Assembly: GCA_030606285.1 (NCBI GenBank)
Contig: JAUWGS010000001.1
Location: 240,696-304,695 of the forward strand
Length of the DNA: 64,000 nucleotides
Reading direction: 5' to 3'
Origin: Planctomycetales bacterium
GTDB lineage: Bacteria; 4484-113
Part shown: piece by piece, positions 18,728 through 26,496 of the stretch
Layout of the letters: the number at the start of each line of letters is the position of its first letter
Position numbering within the stretch: position 1 is the stretch's first letter
The notes under the pieces: generated by a model
Databases searched by the model: none
What the model saw: only the letters and a program-made list of their open reading frames with translations
Told to the model about the DNA's origin: nothing
Program-made: the position numbers and the translations under genes

Positions 18728-18810
18728 GAGTTCGCCCGTCCTGGCAGCATTCAGAGGGATTGATCTGACGGCATCTCAGTGCTCCTGTTCAACCTGAGTG
18801 CACAAGCCCT

Positions 18811-19533
18811 GTGCTATCATTTCGCACTGATATGCCCCATCCGCCGAGACCCCCGCAGGCAGTTCTGTTTGACCTCTACGGGACGCTCGTGCCCAACTTC
18901 CCGCCTGATGCGTACCGACAGGCGACAGAGGATATAGCTCGAATCCTGGGGGTCTCGGTGGACGACTTCATGGCGAAGTGGAGCGACCGCTTTCTCACGC
19001 GGGTCCGAGGAAAGGACGGAGGTGTCGCCGAGAGCATCCAGGCTGTACTTGCAGAAATGGGTGTTCAGGTGACCCCGGAAATCCTTCGCCACGCTACAGA
19101 GCGCCGTCTTGCTTTCGCACGATACCTCTTCGACCGCAGCGACGAAACTTTGCCGGCTCTGCACAGCCTTCGCGAGCTGGGGATTCCCCTTGCACTCGTA
19201 AGCGATTGCACATTCGAGGTTGTGGAATGCTGGGATAACCACCCGTTATTTGCAGTCTTCAGCGCCCGCAGCCTCTCTTGCGAGCTCGGAGCGATGAAGC
19301 CCGACCCTGAACGCTACCGGCACGTCCTGCGCAAGCTGAACGTTGAAGCAGATAAATGCTGGTACGTGGGCGATGGCGGCAGCAGGGAGTTTGCAGGAGC
19401 GCGCGCAGTGGGCCTTTTCACCATCTGCTATCGTCAGCCCGGCAGCCGCGACTTCGTTTATGACGAGGACGATTCTTCAGCCGACCTGGAGATAAAAGAC
19501 TTCTCCGAGCTTCTTGCGCTGCTCACGGCTTAA
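18811..19533 (+). CDS. HAD-superfamily hydrolase
   Basis: FDLYGTLVPN, LVSDCTFE, KPDPERYRHVLRKL, YVGDGGSREFAGARAVG. Confidence 0.9.
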   Translation: MLSFRTDMPHPPRPPQAVLFDLYGTLVPNFPPDAYRQATEDIARILGVSVDDFMAKWSDRFLTRVRGKDGGVAESIQAVLAEMGVQVTPEILRHATERRLAFARYLFDRSDETLPALHSLRELGIPLALVSDCTFEVVECWDNHPLFAVFSARSLSCELGAMKPDPERYRHVLRKLNVEADKCWYVGDGGSREFAGARAVGLFTICYRQPGSRDFVYDEDDSSADLEIKDFSELLALLTA

Positions 19534-19538
19534 GTCTG

Positions 19539-20438
19539 TTATCCCTGAATGAGTAGAAACACGCCAAGGATCATCAGCACGCAGGCAAGCAACCGCGCGT
19601 GAATGCGCTCGCCGAACATGAAGTGCCCAAGCACAACTGCCAGAAGCATGCTCGTGTTGCCGACCGGCTCGGCCACAGACATGTCCAGGCCAAGTCCAAG
19701 CGTCACCAGCAGCGTGAAGTATGCGTATCCATTCACGGCGCCATTGACCCACACGAGTTTCGTGCGCTCACGGTACAGCGCGACAGCTTCTCTCCATTTT
19801 CCGCTGACTAGCACAGCCACCATAAAGAAAATACCGTTGAAGGTTGCGCACGATATAGCATAGAAGACCGGCTCGAAATCCGCGCTGTAGTTGTCAATCA
19901 GCCGGATTGCGGCGATGAGTATTGTGTTCAGGATGATAAACTGCGCGCCGCGGTCGGTGGCGACATTTCGCAGGCTGTCCAGCGGGTTCACGCCCGGCAT
20001 CAGGAAAAAGACGCCAGCGAAGATGAGAAGCGCGCCCCCGAGCTTCATCCAGGTGAACGCTTCGTTCTGAAACAGGATGGGCAGGAAGAAAACGAGTAGC
20101 GTGCCCAACGAATACAACGGTGTGATGACCGAGACTTCGCCGTGCTGAAGCGCCTTCATATAGAAAACGAACGGTGTCATGAAGAGGCTGGACGTCAGGA
20201 GCGCATAGGCCAGAAATGTCCAGCTTTCGGGCCGGTGAAAGAACGAATATACGGCAAGTGTCGGAAGCAACGTCAGCGCCGCAACGCCGAAAAAGATGAA
20301 GCCACCTACCTGAGTGGAATAGCCGGACACCGTTTTCTTGCCCAAAGGGCGCTCCAGCCCTAGCAGAATCACCCTGAGAGCAAGGAACAACCAGGCGGCG
20401 GTCGCTACTTGCATCGGCCAATTATACAGGCCATTCAC
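19539..20438 (-). CDS. EamA/DMT-family transporter
   Basis: 299 aa, about ten TM segments, two-repeat EamA pattern. Confidence 0.8.
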   Translation of the reverse strand: MNGLYNWPMQVATAAWLFLALRVILLGLERPLGKKTVSGYSTQVGGFIFFGVAALTLLPTLAVYSFFHRPESWTFLAYALLTSSLFMTPFVFYMKALQHGEVSVITPLYSLGTLLVFFLPILFQNEAFTWMKLGGALLIFAGVFFLMPGVNPLDSLRNVATDRGAQFIILNTILIAAIRLIDNYSADFEPVFYAISCATFNGIFFMVAVLVSGKWREAVALYRERTKLVWVNGAVNGYAYFTLLVTLGLGLDMSVAEPVGNTSMLLAVVLGHFMFGERIHARLLACVLMILGVFLLIQG

Positions 20439-20485
20439 TCCTGCTGGACTAGACTAAAAGAGCATTAACCCGATAAGATTAACAG

Positions 20486-21460
20486 ATGGTGTATCTCATA
20501 GCAGAGGTGGGGGTCAACCATCAGGGGGATTACGACCTGGCCCTGGAGCATCTCCGTGCCGCCACGCAGGCCGGTGCAGACGCAGTCAAGTTCCAGGCCT
20601 TCCGCGCTACTGAACTGGCATCTCGCGCTTACGCCAAAGACCAGCTAGACTTCTTCGCCGAAGTTGAGCTTACCTTCCCGGAGCTGGGCAAGCTTTACGA
20701 GGAGGCGCAGAAGCTGGAAGTTGTGTTCCTGGGTACCCCTTTTGATACGGAGGCTGTGGATTTTCTTGACCAGCTTCCAGTGCCCGCATTCAAAGTGTCG
20801 TCCGGGGACCTTACTAACCATCCCCTGCTGGCTCACGTAGCGCGTACCGGCAAGCCCATCTACCTCTCCACGGGCATGAGTAACATAGGCGAGATTGTGG
20901 ACGCCGTCGGTGTCTGTCGTCGCAACGGCAACCAGGACATCACCGTGCTCCACTGCGTCAGCCTCTACCCCACCCCGCCAGAGCAAGCGAACCTGCTGGC
21001 TATCCGCACCTTGGCGGGAGCCGTCGATTTGCCTGTTGGATACTCCGACCACACGACCGGCATTGAAGCATGCCTGGCCGCCGTCGCTCTTGGCGCTACG
21101 GTCATCGAGAAGCACTTCGTGCTTGACCGCTCACGTAAGGGCCCCGATGTTGAACTCTCAGCAACACCAGAGGAACTCGCCGAACTGCGGCACGGCGTAG
21201 ACAAGATATACCAGGAGCTGGGCGACGGCAATAAGGTTCCGCGCCCGGGTGAGATGGAGGTTGCCCAGATAGCGCGCAGAAGCCTATTTGCAGCTCGGGA
21301 CATCAAGAAAGGCGAGGCGCTGACACCCGACCTTCTTACCTGCCATCGTCCGGGCAGCGGCATTCCCGCGAGTCAATACTCGGAAGTCGTGGGGTATCGA
21401 GTGATTCAGGATGTGCCGGCTGGCGAAATGCTCCTCTGGGAGATGCTGGAAGGCGTCTGA
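20486..21460 (+). CDS. neuB: N-acetylneuraminate synthase family protein (NeuB-like, C-terminal SAF domain)
   Basis: IAEVGVNHQGD, DAVKFQAF, KVSSGDLTNHPLL, LHCVSLYPTPPEQANL, GYSDHT, EKHFVLDRSRKGPDVELS, RSLFAARDIKKGE. Confidence 0.9.
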   Translation: MVYLIAEVGVNHQGDYDLALEHLRAATQAGADAVKFQAFRATELASRAYAKDQLDFFAEVELTFPELGKLYEEAQKLEVVFLGTPFDTEAVDFLDQLPVPAFKVSSGDLTNHPLLAHVARTGKPIYLSTGMSNIGEIVDAVGVCRRNGNQDITVLHCVSLYPTPPEQANLLAIRTLAGAVDLPVGYSDHTTGIEACLAAVALGATVIEKHFVLDRSRKGPDVELSATPEELAELRHGVDKIYQELGDGNKVPRPGEMEVAQIARRSLFAARDIKKGEALTPDLLTCHRPGSGIPASQYSEVVGYRVIQDVPAGEMLLWEMLEGV

Positions 21461-21574
21461 ACCCATCCTGCCGGGTCCCTGGATACACACTCTCCTCGAT
21501 TGGACACCGTTAAGAAGCGTATATTCAATTACCCCAGTGTTCTCGCCACACCCGATTCCTTGTGCCCAGTTCAG

Positions 21575-21602
21575 TTGATATTTGCCGGTCAGAGAGTATA
21601 AT
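21575..21602 (+). promoter_or_regulatory. Sigma70-like promoter for korDABC
   Basis: TTGATA-N16-TATAAT upstream of 21655. Confidence 0.55.
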
Positions 21603-21654
21603 TCCAGCCATCTCGTGGTGACGGCGGCGTGAGAATCACAATATCACTGACACT

Positions 21655-21954
21655 GTGCTGCAAATGGCTATTCAGCATCTTAAACTGAAGGAAGGAGGTC
21701 GGGTCGAGTTCCCGATAAGCAAGGACGACAAGTCCATCTACATCAACTACGACTGGTGCAAGGGATGTGGCATTTGCATCCATTTCTGTCCGAAAGAGGT
21801 CTTCGACGCATCTGCTCTGGAACAGCCAGTCCCCACGCGCATCGAGGATTGCACGCAGTGCATGATCTGTGTACACGGCTGCCCGGATTTCGCCATTGTC
21901 ATTACTGACGCCTCCGATGAGGCTGAGCTGATCGTTGACAGCGAGGTGAAGTAG
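21655..21954 (+). CDS. korD: 2-oxoacid:ferredoxin oxidoreductase, ferredoxin (delta) subunit
   Basis: Two 4Fe-4S motifs CKGCGICIHFCP and CTQCMICVHGCP. Confidence 0.88.
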   Translation: MLQMAIQHLKLKEGGRVEFPISKDDKSIYINYDWCKGCGICIHFCPKEVFDASALEQPVPTRIEDCTQCMICVHGCPDFAIVITDASDEAELIVDSEVK

Positions 21955-21955
21955 T

Positions 21956-23098
21956 ATGAGCGGCACAAAAGGACGAACTCTGCTGCTTCAGGGCAATGAA
22001 GCCTGCGCCATGGGCGCGATATACGCCGGTTGCAGGTTCTTCGGCGGCTATCCGATTACACCGAGCACCGAGATTGCCGAACACTTCGCCCGCAAACTGC
22101 CAACCGTCGGCGGCGTATTCATACAAATGGAAGATGAGATTGCATCTATATCATCCATCATCGGCTCGAGTCTTGCAGGGGTGAAGGCTATGACCGCCAC
22201 AAGCGGTCCTGGCTTCAGCCTGATGCAGGAGAACCTCGGCCTAGCTACAGTGCTGGAAACGCCTATCGTCATAGTGAACATCATGCGCAGCGGTGCTTCC
22301 ACCGGCCACCCTACCGGTACTGGCCAGGGGGACCTGATGCAGTCCAGGTGGGGAACGCACAGCGACCATCCGGTTGTTGCGCTGGCTCCTGCGACGGCCC
22401 AGGAGATGTTCGACCTTACCGTTAAAGCCTTCAACATCGCGGAGAAACTTCGCGTACCAGTCATACTGCTGCCGGAAGCCGTAGTTGGCCACATCCGTGA
22501 AGCGGTCTACATACCCGCAGAAGGTGAGATGGAAGTCATCGACCGGGAACGGCCGGGCTCATACGAGAACTTCCTTTTCTTCAAGCGCGACACAAATGGG
22601 GTGGCCCACCCACCCGATCTCGGCGCTGGTTTCCGACCCCACTATACAGGCCTTACTCATGACGAAAGCGGTTTCTTCACGGCTGTCCCTGATCGGGTGA
22701 ACGCATTCACAGTCGGATTGAATTCCAAGATGGAGCTCCACCGCGAATACCTTACAGATTACTGTGAGGAAACTGTGGAAGACGCAGATGTCCTGCTTAT
22801 ATCATTTGGAGTCACCGCGCGCGCATGCGCTCACGTAACACGCGACCTTCGTAAGCGCGGCGTCAAAGCCGGCTGCTTCCGGCCGCGCATTGTGTGGCCG
22901 TTTCCAGAAGAGCGGCTGAACCGGATAGCTCAGCATGCGCATACTTTCATCGTGCCGGAGCTTAACCTGGGTCAGATGCGCCTTGTGGTCCAGCGCGTAG
23001 TCGGTCCGGAAAAGCGCGTGGTGGGCATAAACCGCGTGGACGGTGCAATGCTAACTCTTGAAAGGATGCAGAAGGAAGTAGAGGAGGTGCTGGCCTGA
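21956..23098 (+). CDS. korA: 2-oxoacid:ferredoxin oxidoreductase subunit alpha
   Basis: GNEACAMGAIYAGCRFFGGYPITPSTEIAE; TSGPGFSLMQENLG. Confidence 0.95.
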   Translation: MSGTKGRTLLLQGNEACAMGAIYAGCRFFGGYPITPSTEIAEHFARKLPTVGGVFIQMEDEIASISSIIGSSLAGVKAMTATSGPGFSLMQENLGLATVLETPIVIVNIMRSGASTGHPTGTGQGDLMQSRWGTHSDHPVVALAPATAQEMFDLTVKAFNIAEKLRVPVILLPEAVVGHIREAVYIPAEGEMEVIDRERPGSYENFLFFKRDTNGVAHPPDLGAGFRPHYTGLTHDESGFFTAVPDRVNAFTVGLNSKMELHREYLTDYCEETVEDADVLLISFGVTARACAHVTRDLRKRGVKAGCFRPRIVWPFPEERLNRIAQHAHTFIVPELNLGQMRLVVQRVVGPEKRVVGINRVDGAMLTLERMQKEVEEVLA

Positions 23099-23931
23099 TG
23101 CCGACGGAGCCGTTTGTAAAGAAGTACTTGCGTCAGCGCGTGCTTCCCACCATCTGGTGTGGAGGCTGTGGCCTCGGCACCGTGATGCGTGTCATCGTTG
23201 AGGCTCTCGACGACCTCAAGATCGACCAGAACAACCTGGTAGTCGTATCGGGCATCGGATGTTCATCGCGCATGGCCGGCTACCTGGACGCAAATACGGT
23301 TCATACGACTCACGGCCGAGCACTTCCCGTCGCGACCGGCATAAAGCTCGCGCATCCTGAGCTGGAAGTAGTTGTAATCATGGGCGACGGCGACGGCACG
23401 GCAATTGGCGGTAATCATCTCATCCACGCATCCCGCCGCAATATCAACCTCAACGTGTTCCTGCTGAACAATGGAAACTACGGCATGACCAGCGGTCAGG
23501 TGTCGCCAATGACGCCGCACGAGTGGCACGCCAGCACATGTCCTTTTGGCAATCTGGAGCACGCTTTCCACCTGTGCGATATGGTGAAAAGCGCCGGCGC
23601 AACATACATAGCGCGGACAACCACCTTTCATTACATGCAAGCTGTCAGACTGGCAAAAGAAGTCCTAGAGCACAAAGGATTCGCCTTCTTGGAAATCTAC
23701 TTCCAGTGCCCGACGTACTTCGGTCGCTTCAACGAAATGACGGACGCGCCCGCCATGCTCCAGTGGTTAAAGAAAAACGCCGTGCGTTACGATCCGGAAA
23801 AGCCACGCGAACTTGAAAAAGGGCAGTTCTACGTCGGTAAGTTGTGGGAAGACAATACGAAGGATGAATACACCGACCTCTATTGTAAGCTCTGCGGCCG
23901 CGCTCAGGAGATGATGCAGGTTGCGGATTAG
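23098..23931 (+). CDS. korB: 2-oxoacid:ferredoxin oxidoreductase subunit beta (TPP-binding)
   Basis: PTIWCGGCGLGTVMR; MGDGDGTAIGGNHLIHASRRNINLNVFLLNNGNYGMT. Confidence 0.95.
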   Translation: MPTEPFVKKYLRQRVLPTIWCGGCGLGTVMRVIVEALDDLKIDQNNLVVVSGIGCSSRMAGYLDANTVHTTHGRALPVATGIKLAHPELEVVVIMGDGDGTAIGGNHLIHASRRNINLNVFLLNNGNYGMTSGQVSPMTPHEWHASTCPFGNLEHAFHLCDMVKSAGATYIARTTTFHYMQAVRLAKEVLEHKGFAFLEIYFQCPTYFGRFNEMTDAPAMLQWLKKNAVRYDPEKPRELEKGQFYVGKLWEDNTKDEYTDLYCKLCGRAQEMMQVAD

Positions 23932-23940
23932 GATGGGGCA

Positions 23941-24492
23941 ATGAGCGATCGCAGCGAACGCTACGAGGTTTTACTTTCCGGCTCTGGCGGTCAGGGGATA
24001 ATCCTTGCGGGAGTCATTGTCGCCGAAGCAGGTATAGCCCATGACCTGAAAGTCGTCCAGACTGCAAGCTACGGCCCTGAGAGCCGCGGCGGCGCGAGCC
24101 ACAGCGAAGTGATATTATCCGGCACGGATATAGATTATCCCGCGGTGACCAAGCCCGATTTCGTGATTGCCTTGACGCAGGAGGCTGCGGACAAGTTCGC
24201 ACATCTGGCTAGGCCACGCGGGAACGTCCTTCTTGATACAACCTGGGTTGAGAAACTTCCGCAAAATATTCAGGCTAATATGGCGAGCTTCCCGCTTACC
24301 GAAGAGGCATCCAACCGTTTCGGCAAGCCACTGGTGGCAAACATCATCGCGCTCGGATACTTCGCCGAGCACAACCCGCTTCTGGGCGCTGACGAACTCC
24401 TGCAGGCGATTATCCGCCGTGTGCCGTCGCACTACCGTGAACTCAACGAGCACGCCTTTGCCTACGGCAGAGAATTGGCAGATCAGGCATAG
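23941..24492 (+). CDS. korC: 2-oxoacid:ferredoxin oxidoreductase subunit gamma
   Basis: LSGSGGQGIILAGVIVAEA; SYGPESRGGASHSEVILS. Confidence 0.95.
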   Translation: MSDRSERYEVLLSGSGGQGIILAGVIVAEAGIAHDLKVVQTASYGPESRGGASHSEVILSGTDIDYPAVTKPDFVIALTQEAADKFAHLARPRGNVLLDTTWVEKLPQNIQANMASFPLTEEASNRFGKPLVANIIALGYFAEHNPLLGADELLQAIIRRVPSHYRELNEHAFAYGRELADQA

Positions 24493-24603
24493 CTCCACTA
24501 GTCGCACCGGTTATCGTAACGCAGGTACGAAACTCGCGATTCGCTATGTCGGCACGCTTTAAGGCATAATACTAGGTGCAAATCCAAGAGGAGGTGTAGG
24601 GAA

Positions 24604-24864
24604 ATGAGACTCAATGCATGGGCATTTGGGCTCGCATTTGGAATTATTTGGGCGATAGTGATCTTCATTGTCGCGATCATCGGCATCTGGTCAGACTGGT
24701 GCGGCGGCTTCTTGGACGTGATGAGCTCCATCTATATTGGCACGAGCGCAAGCTGGGGTGGCGCGTTCATCGGCCTAGTCTGGGGCTTCGTAGATGGCTT
24801 CATTGGCGCATGGCTCGTCGCCCTCGTTTACAACGGCTTTGTCGGGAAGCCCAGGTCAATGTAG
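24604..24864 (+). CDS. Small two-TM membrane protein (holin-like)
   Basis: 86 aa; GGAGGTG RBS; MRLNAWAFGLAFGIIWAIVIFIVAIIGIW... Confidence 0.6.
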   Translation: MRLNAWAFGLAFGIIWAIVIFIVAIIGIWSDWCGGFLDVMSSIYIGTSASWGGAFIGLVWGFVDGFIGAWLVALVYNGFVGKPRSM

Positions 24865-24922
24865 CTTGATAACAAAGCACACCCACCTGTAGGGCATATG
24901 CGCTGGGCGTAAGCGCACGGAG

Positions 24923-25486
24923 CTACTCGACTTGCAGCTTCCGCCACTCGCGGTCGAGAATATCCATCACGACGCGCCCGTAGAACTTGCCGTCAATCTG
25001 CGTGATACGACGCTGCACTCCCTGACGCTGAAAGCCTTTCTTCTCCAGGAACCGGATGAACGGCTCGTTGAACTCCAGCGGGCCTGCGCATACGGTGTGC
25101 AGTCTAAGCCCCAGAAAACACTTGGCCAGCGTCCAGTCAACCGCTTCCGACAGCGCTTTACTTCGCAGATGCTGCGCTTTGCGGGGAATCACATTGATTC
25201 CTGCATTCTGTGACGGTTCGGCCCAGAAATGACGGTTAATTCCAATGTAGCCGATATACTCTTTCCGCTTATTCTTCACTAGATAGTGGTATTCCTTCCG
25301 CGCATCCTTGCTCTTGAGCTGCTTCTCGATTTCCTTTTCCAGCTCGCGCTTGGAGTATACGCGCAGCACGTTGCCCCAGTAGTTGCGCTTGGCGTATGCG
25401 CCGTTCTTTAGCTCCCACCAGAAGCCAAGCTGCTTCTTCTCCAGAACCTCGATTGTGCAGTGCCTAAGTGTCTCCATACACTCCAT
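24923..25486 (-). CDS. GNAT-family N-acetyltransferase
   Basis: YHYLVKNKRKEYIGYIGINRHF...SKALSEAVDWTLAKCFLGLRLHTVCAGPLEFNEPFIRFLEKKGFQRQG. Confidence 0.8.
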   Translation of the reverse strand: MECMETLRHCTIEVLEKKQLGFWWELKNGAYAKRNYWGNVLRVYSKRELEKEIEKQLKSKDARKEYHYLVKNKRKEYIGYIGINRHFWAEPSQNAGINVIPRKAQHLRSKALSEAVDWTLAKCFLGLRLHTVCAGPLEFNEPFIRFLEKKGFQRQGVQRRITQIDGKFYGRVVMDILDREWRKLQVE

Positions 25487-26057
25487 CCTTCTTCAGCCGA
25501 TCGTATTCCTCTCGCGTGATGCTCGCAATCTCCATGTCGTAGAACTCGCCTTCCCACAGTATAGCCTCGCGCCGACGAGCTTCGTATTTGAAACCGCACT
25601 TGTCGATGTAACAGCGCTTACCGCGCAGGTTATACGCGTGCCAGCACAGCATCACCGTGTGCGCCGCATACGACTCGAACAGCGACTCTGTGAGCACCTT
25701 AATAACTTCCGTTCCGAGCCCCTTGCTCAGGAGGTTTCCCTCTCCGATAAACAGCCACAGCTCGTAGCGCCCCGGGATATCGCCCGTCTGGTGCCATCCA
25801 GCCATGCCAATGGGCTTCTCCTTATTCCTGCTTCCACTTGTGCTCTTTTTCTGCAGCACCTTATAGAAGCAGGCTACTCCCTTTTCTAGTTCTTCGAGCC
25901 ACGTGTCGAACATCTCCTTTTCGCGCTCCGGCTCTGGAAGCGCGTAAGCGTTAGCGAAGAAGTACTTCCGCACGTCTGGGGACTCGTCCCAGCGCGCCAC
26001 CAGTCCAGAATCATCCTTCTCAAACGCAACGAGTTTTAGCCTTTTGGTTTCCAGCAT
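25464..26057 (-). CDS. GNAT-family N-acetyltransferase
   Basis: MLETKRLKLVAFEKDDSGLVARWDESPDV...GKGLGTEVIKVLTESLFESYAAHTVMLCWHAYNLRGKRCYIDKCGFKYEARRREAILWEGEFYDMEI; start refined from 26132. Confidence 0.85.
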   Translation of the reverse strand: MLETKRLKLVAFEKDDSGLVARWDESPDVRKYFFANAYALPEPEREKEMFDTWLEELEKGVACFYKVLQKKSTSGSRNKEKPIGMAGWHQTGDIPGRYELWLFIGEGNLLSKGLGTEVIKVLTESLFESYAAHTVMLCWHAYNLRGKRCYIDKCGFKYEARRREAILWEGEFYDMEIASITREEYDRLKKDGVYGDT

Positions 26058-26145
26058 CGGATTCTCCAGCGGATTGATTATACCCGTACGCAGTACTCCT
26101 GTACGGCTACTTCCATAATGCGCCTTAGCCATCAGACGAAAGATG

Positions 26146-26174
26146 TTGTAAAGCGTCTTTCGCTCCGGTATAAT
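26146..26174 (+). promoter_or_regulatory. Sigma70-like promoter
   Basis: TTGTAA-N17-TATAAT upstream of the 26219 ORF. Confidence 0.5.
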
Positions 26175-26218
26175 CGTGTCAGTCTGCTTCGTTAAAACGC
26201 TATACGGGGGCTTATAAG

Positions 26219-26467
26219 GTGCTGGTATTCACCAACACTGAAAAGCGGCTATGCAGGTTAACCGCCAAAGAGGTGGAAATCGTCATTTCCCATAAGGACA
26301 CGCTCCTTACTGGTGTTGGCGGTATGCTGATGCCTCGGCATCACGGCCCCATCGAGGTCAAGTGCCCATACGCTGAAGAGTGCCTGAGCCAGGGACGTGA
26401 CTGCGTCTGGGCGGTAGGCGTAATGCGAAGCACTAACGATCCCCTCGACCTGAATATTAAGTTCTAG
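26219..26467 (+). CDS. Hypothetical small protein
   Basis: 82-aa ORF, GTG start, preceded by a plausible promoter. Confidence 0.4.
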   Translation: MLVFTNTEKRLCRLTAKEVEIVISHKDTLLTGVGGMLMPRHHGPIEVKCPYAEECLSQGRDCVWAVGVMRSTNDPLDLNIKF

Positions 26468-26496
26468 CTTTGCGTATCGTTTAGAGCACGTATTGT

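Noticed and set aside
24604-24864. Holin-like protein as a prophage sign
   Set aside because: No other phage genes around; more likely a stand-alone small membrane protein.
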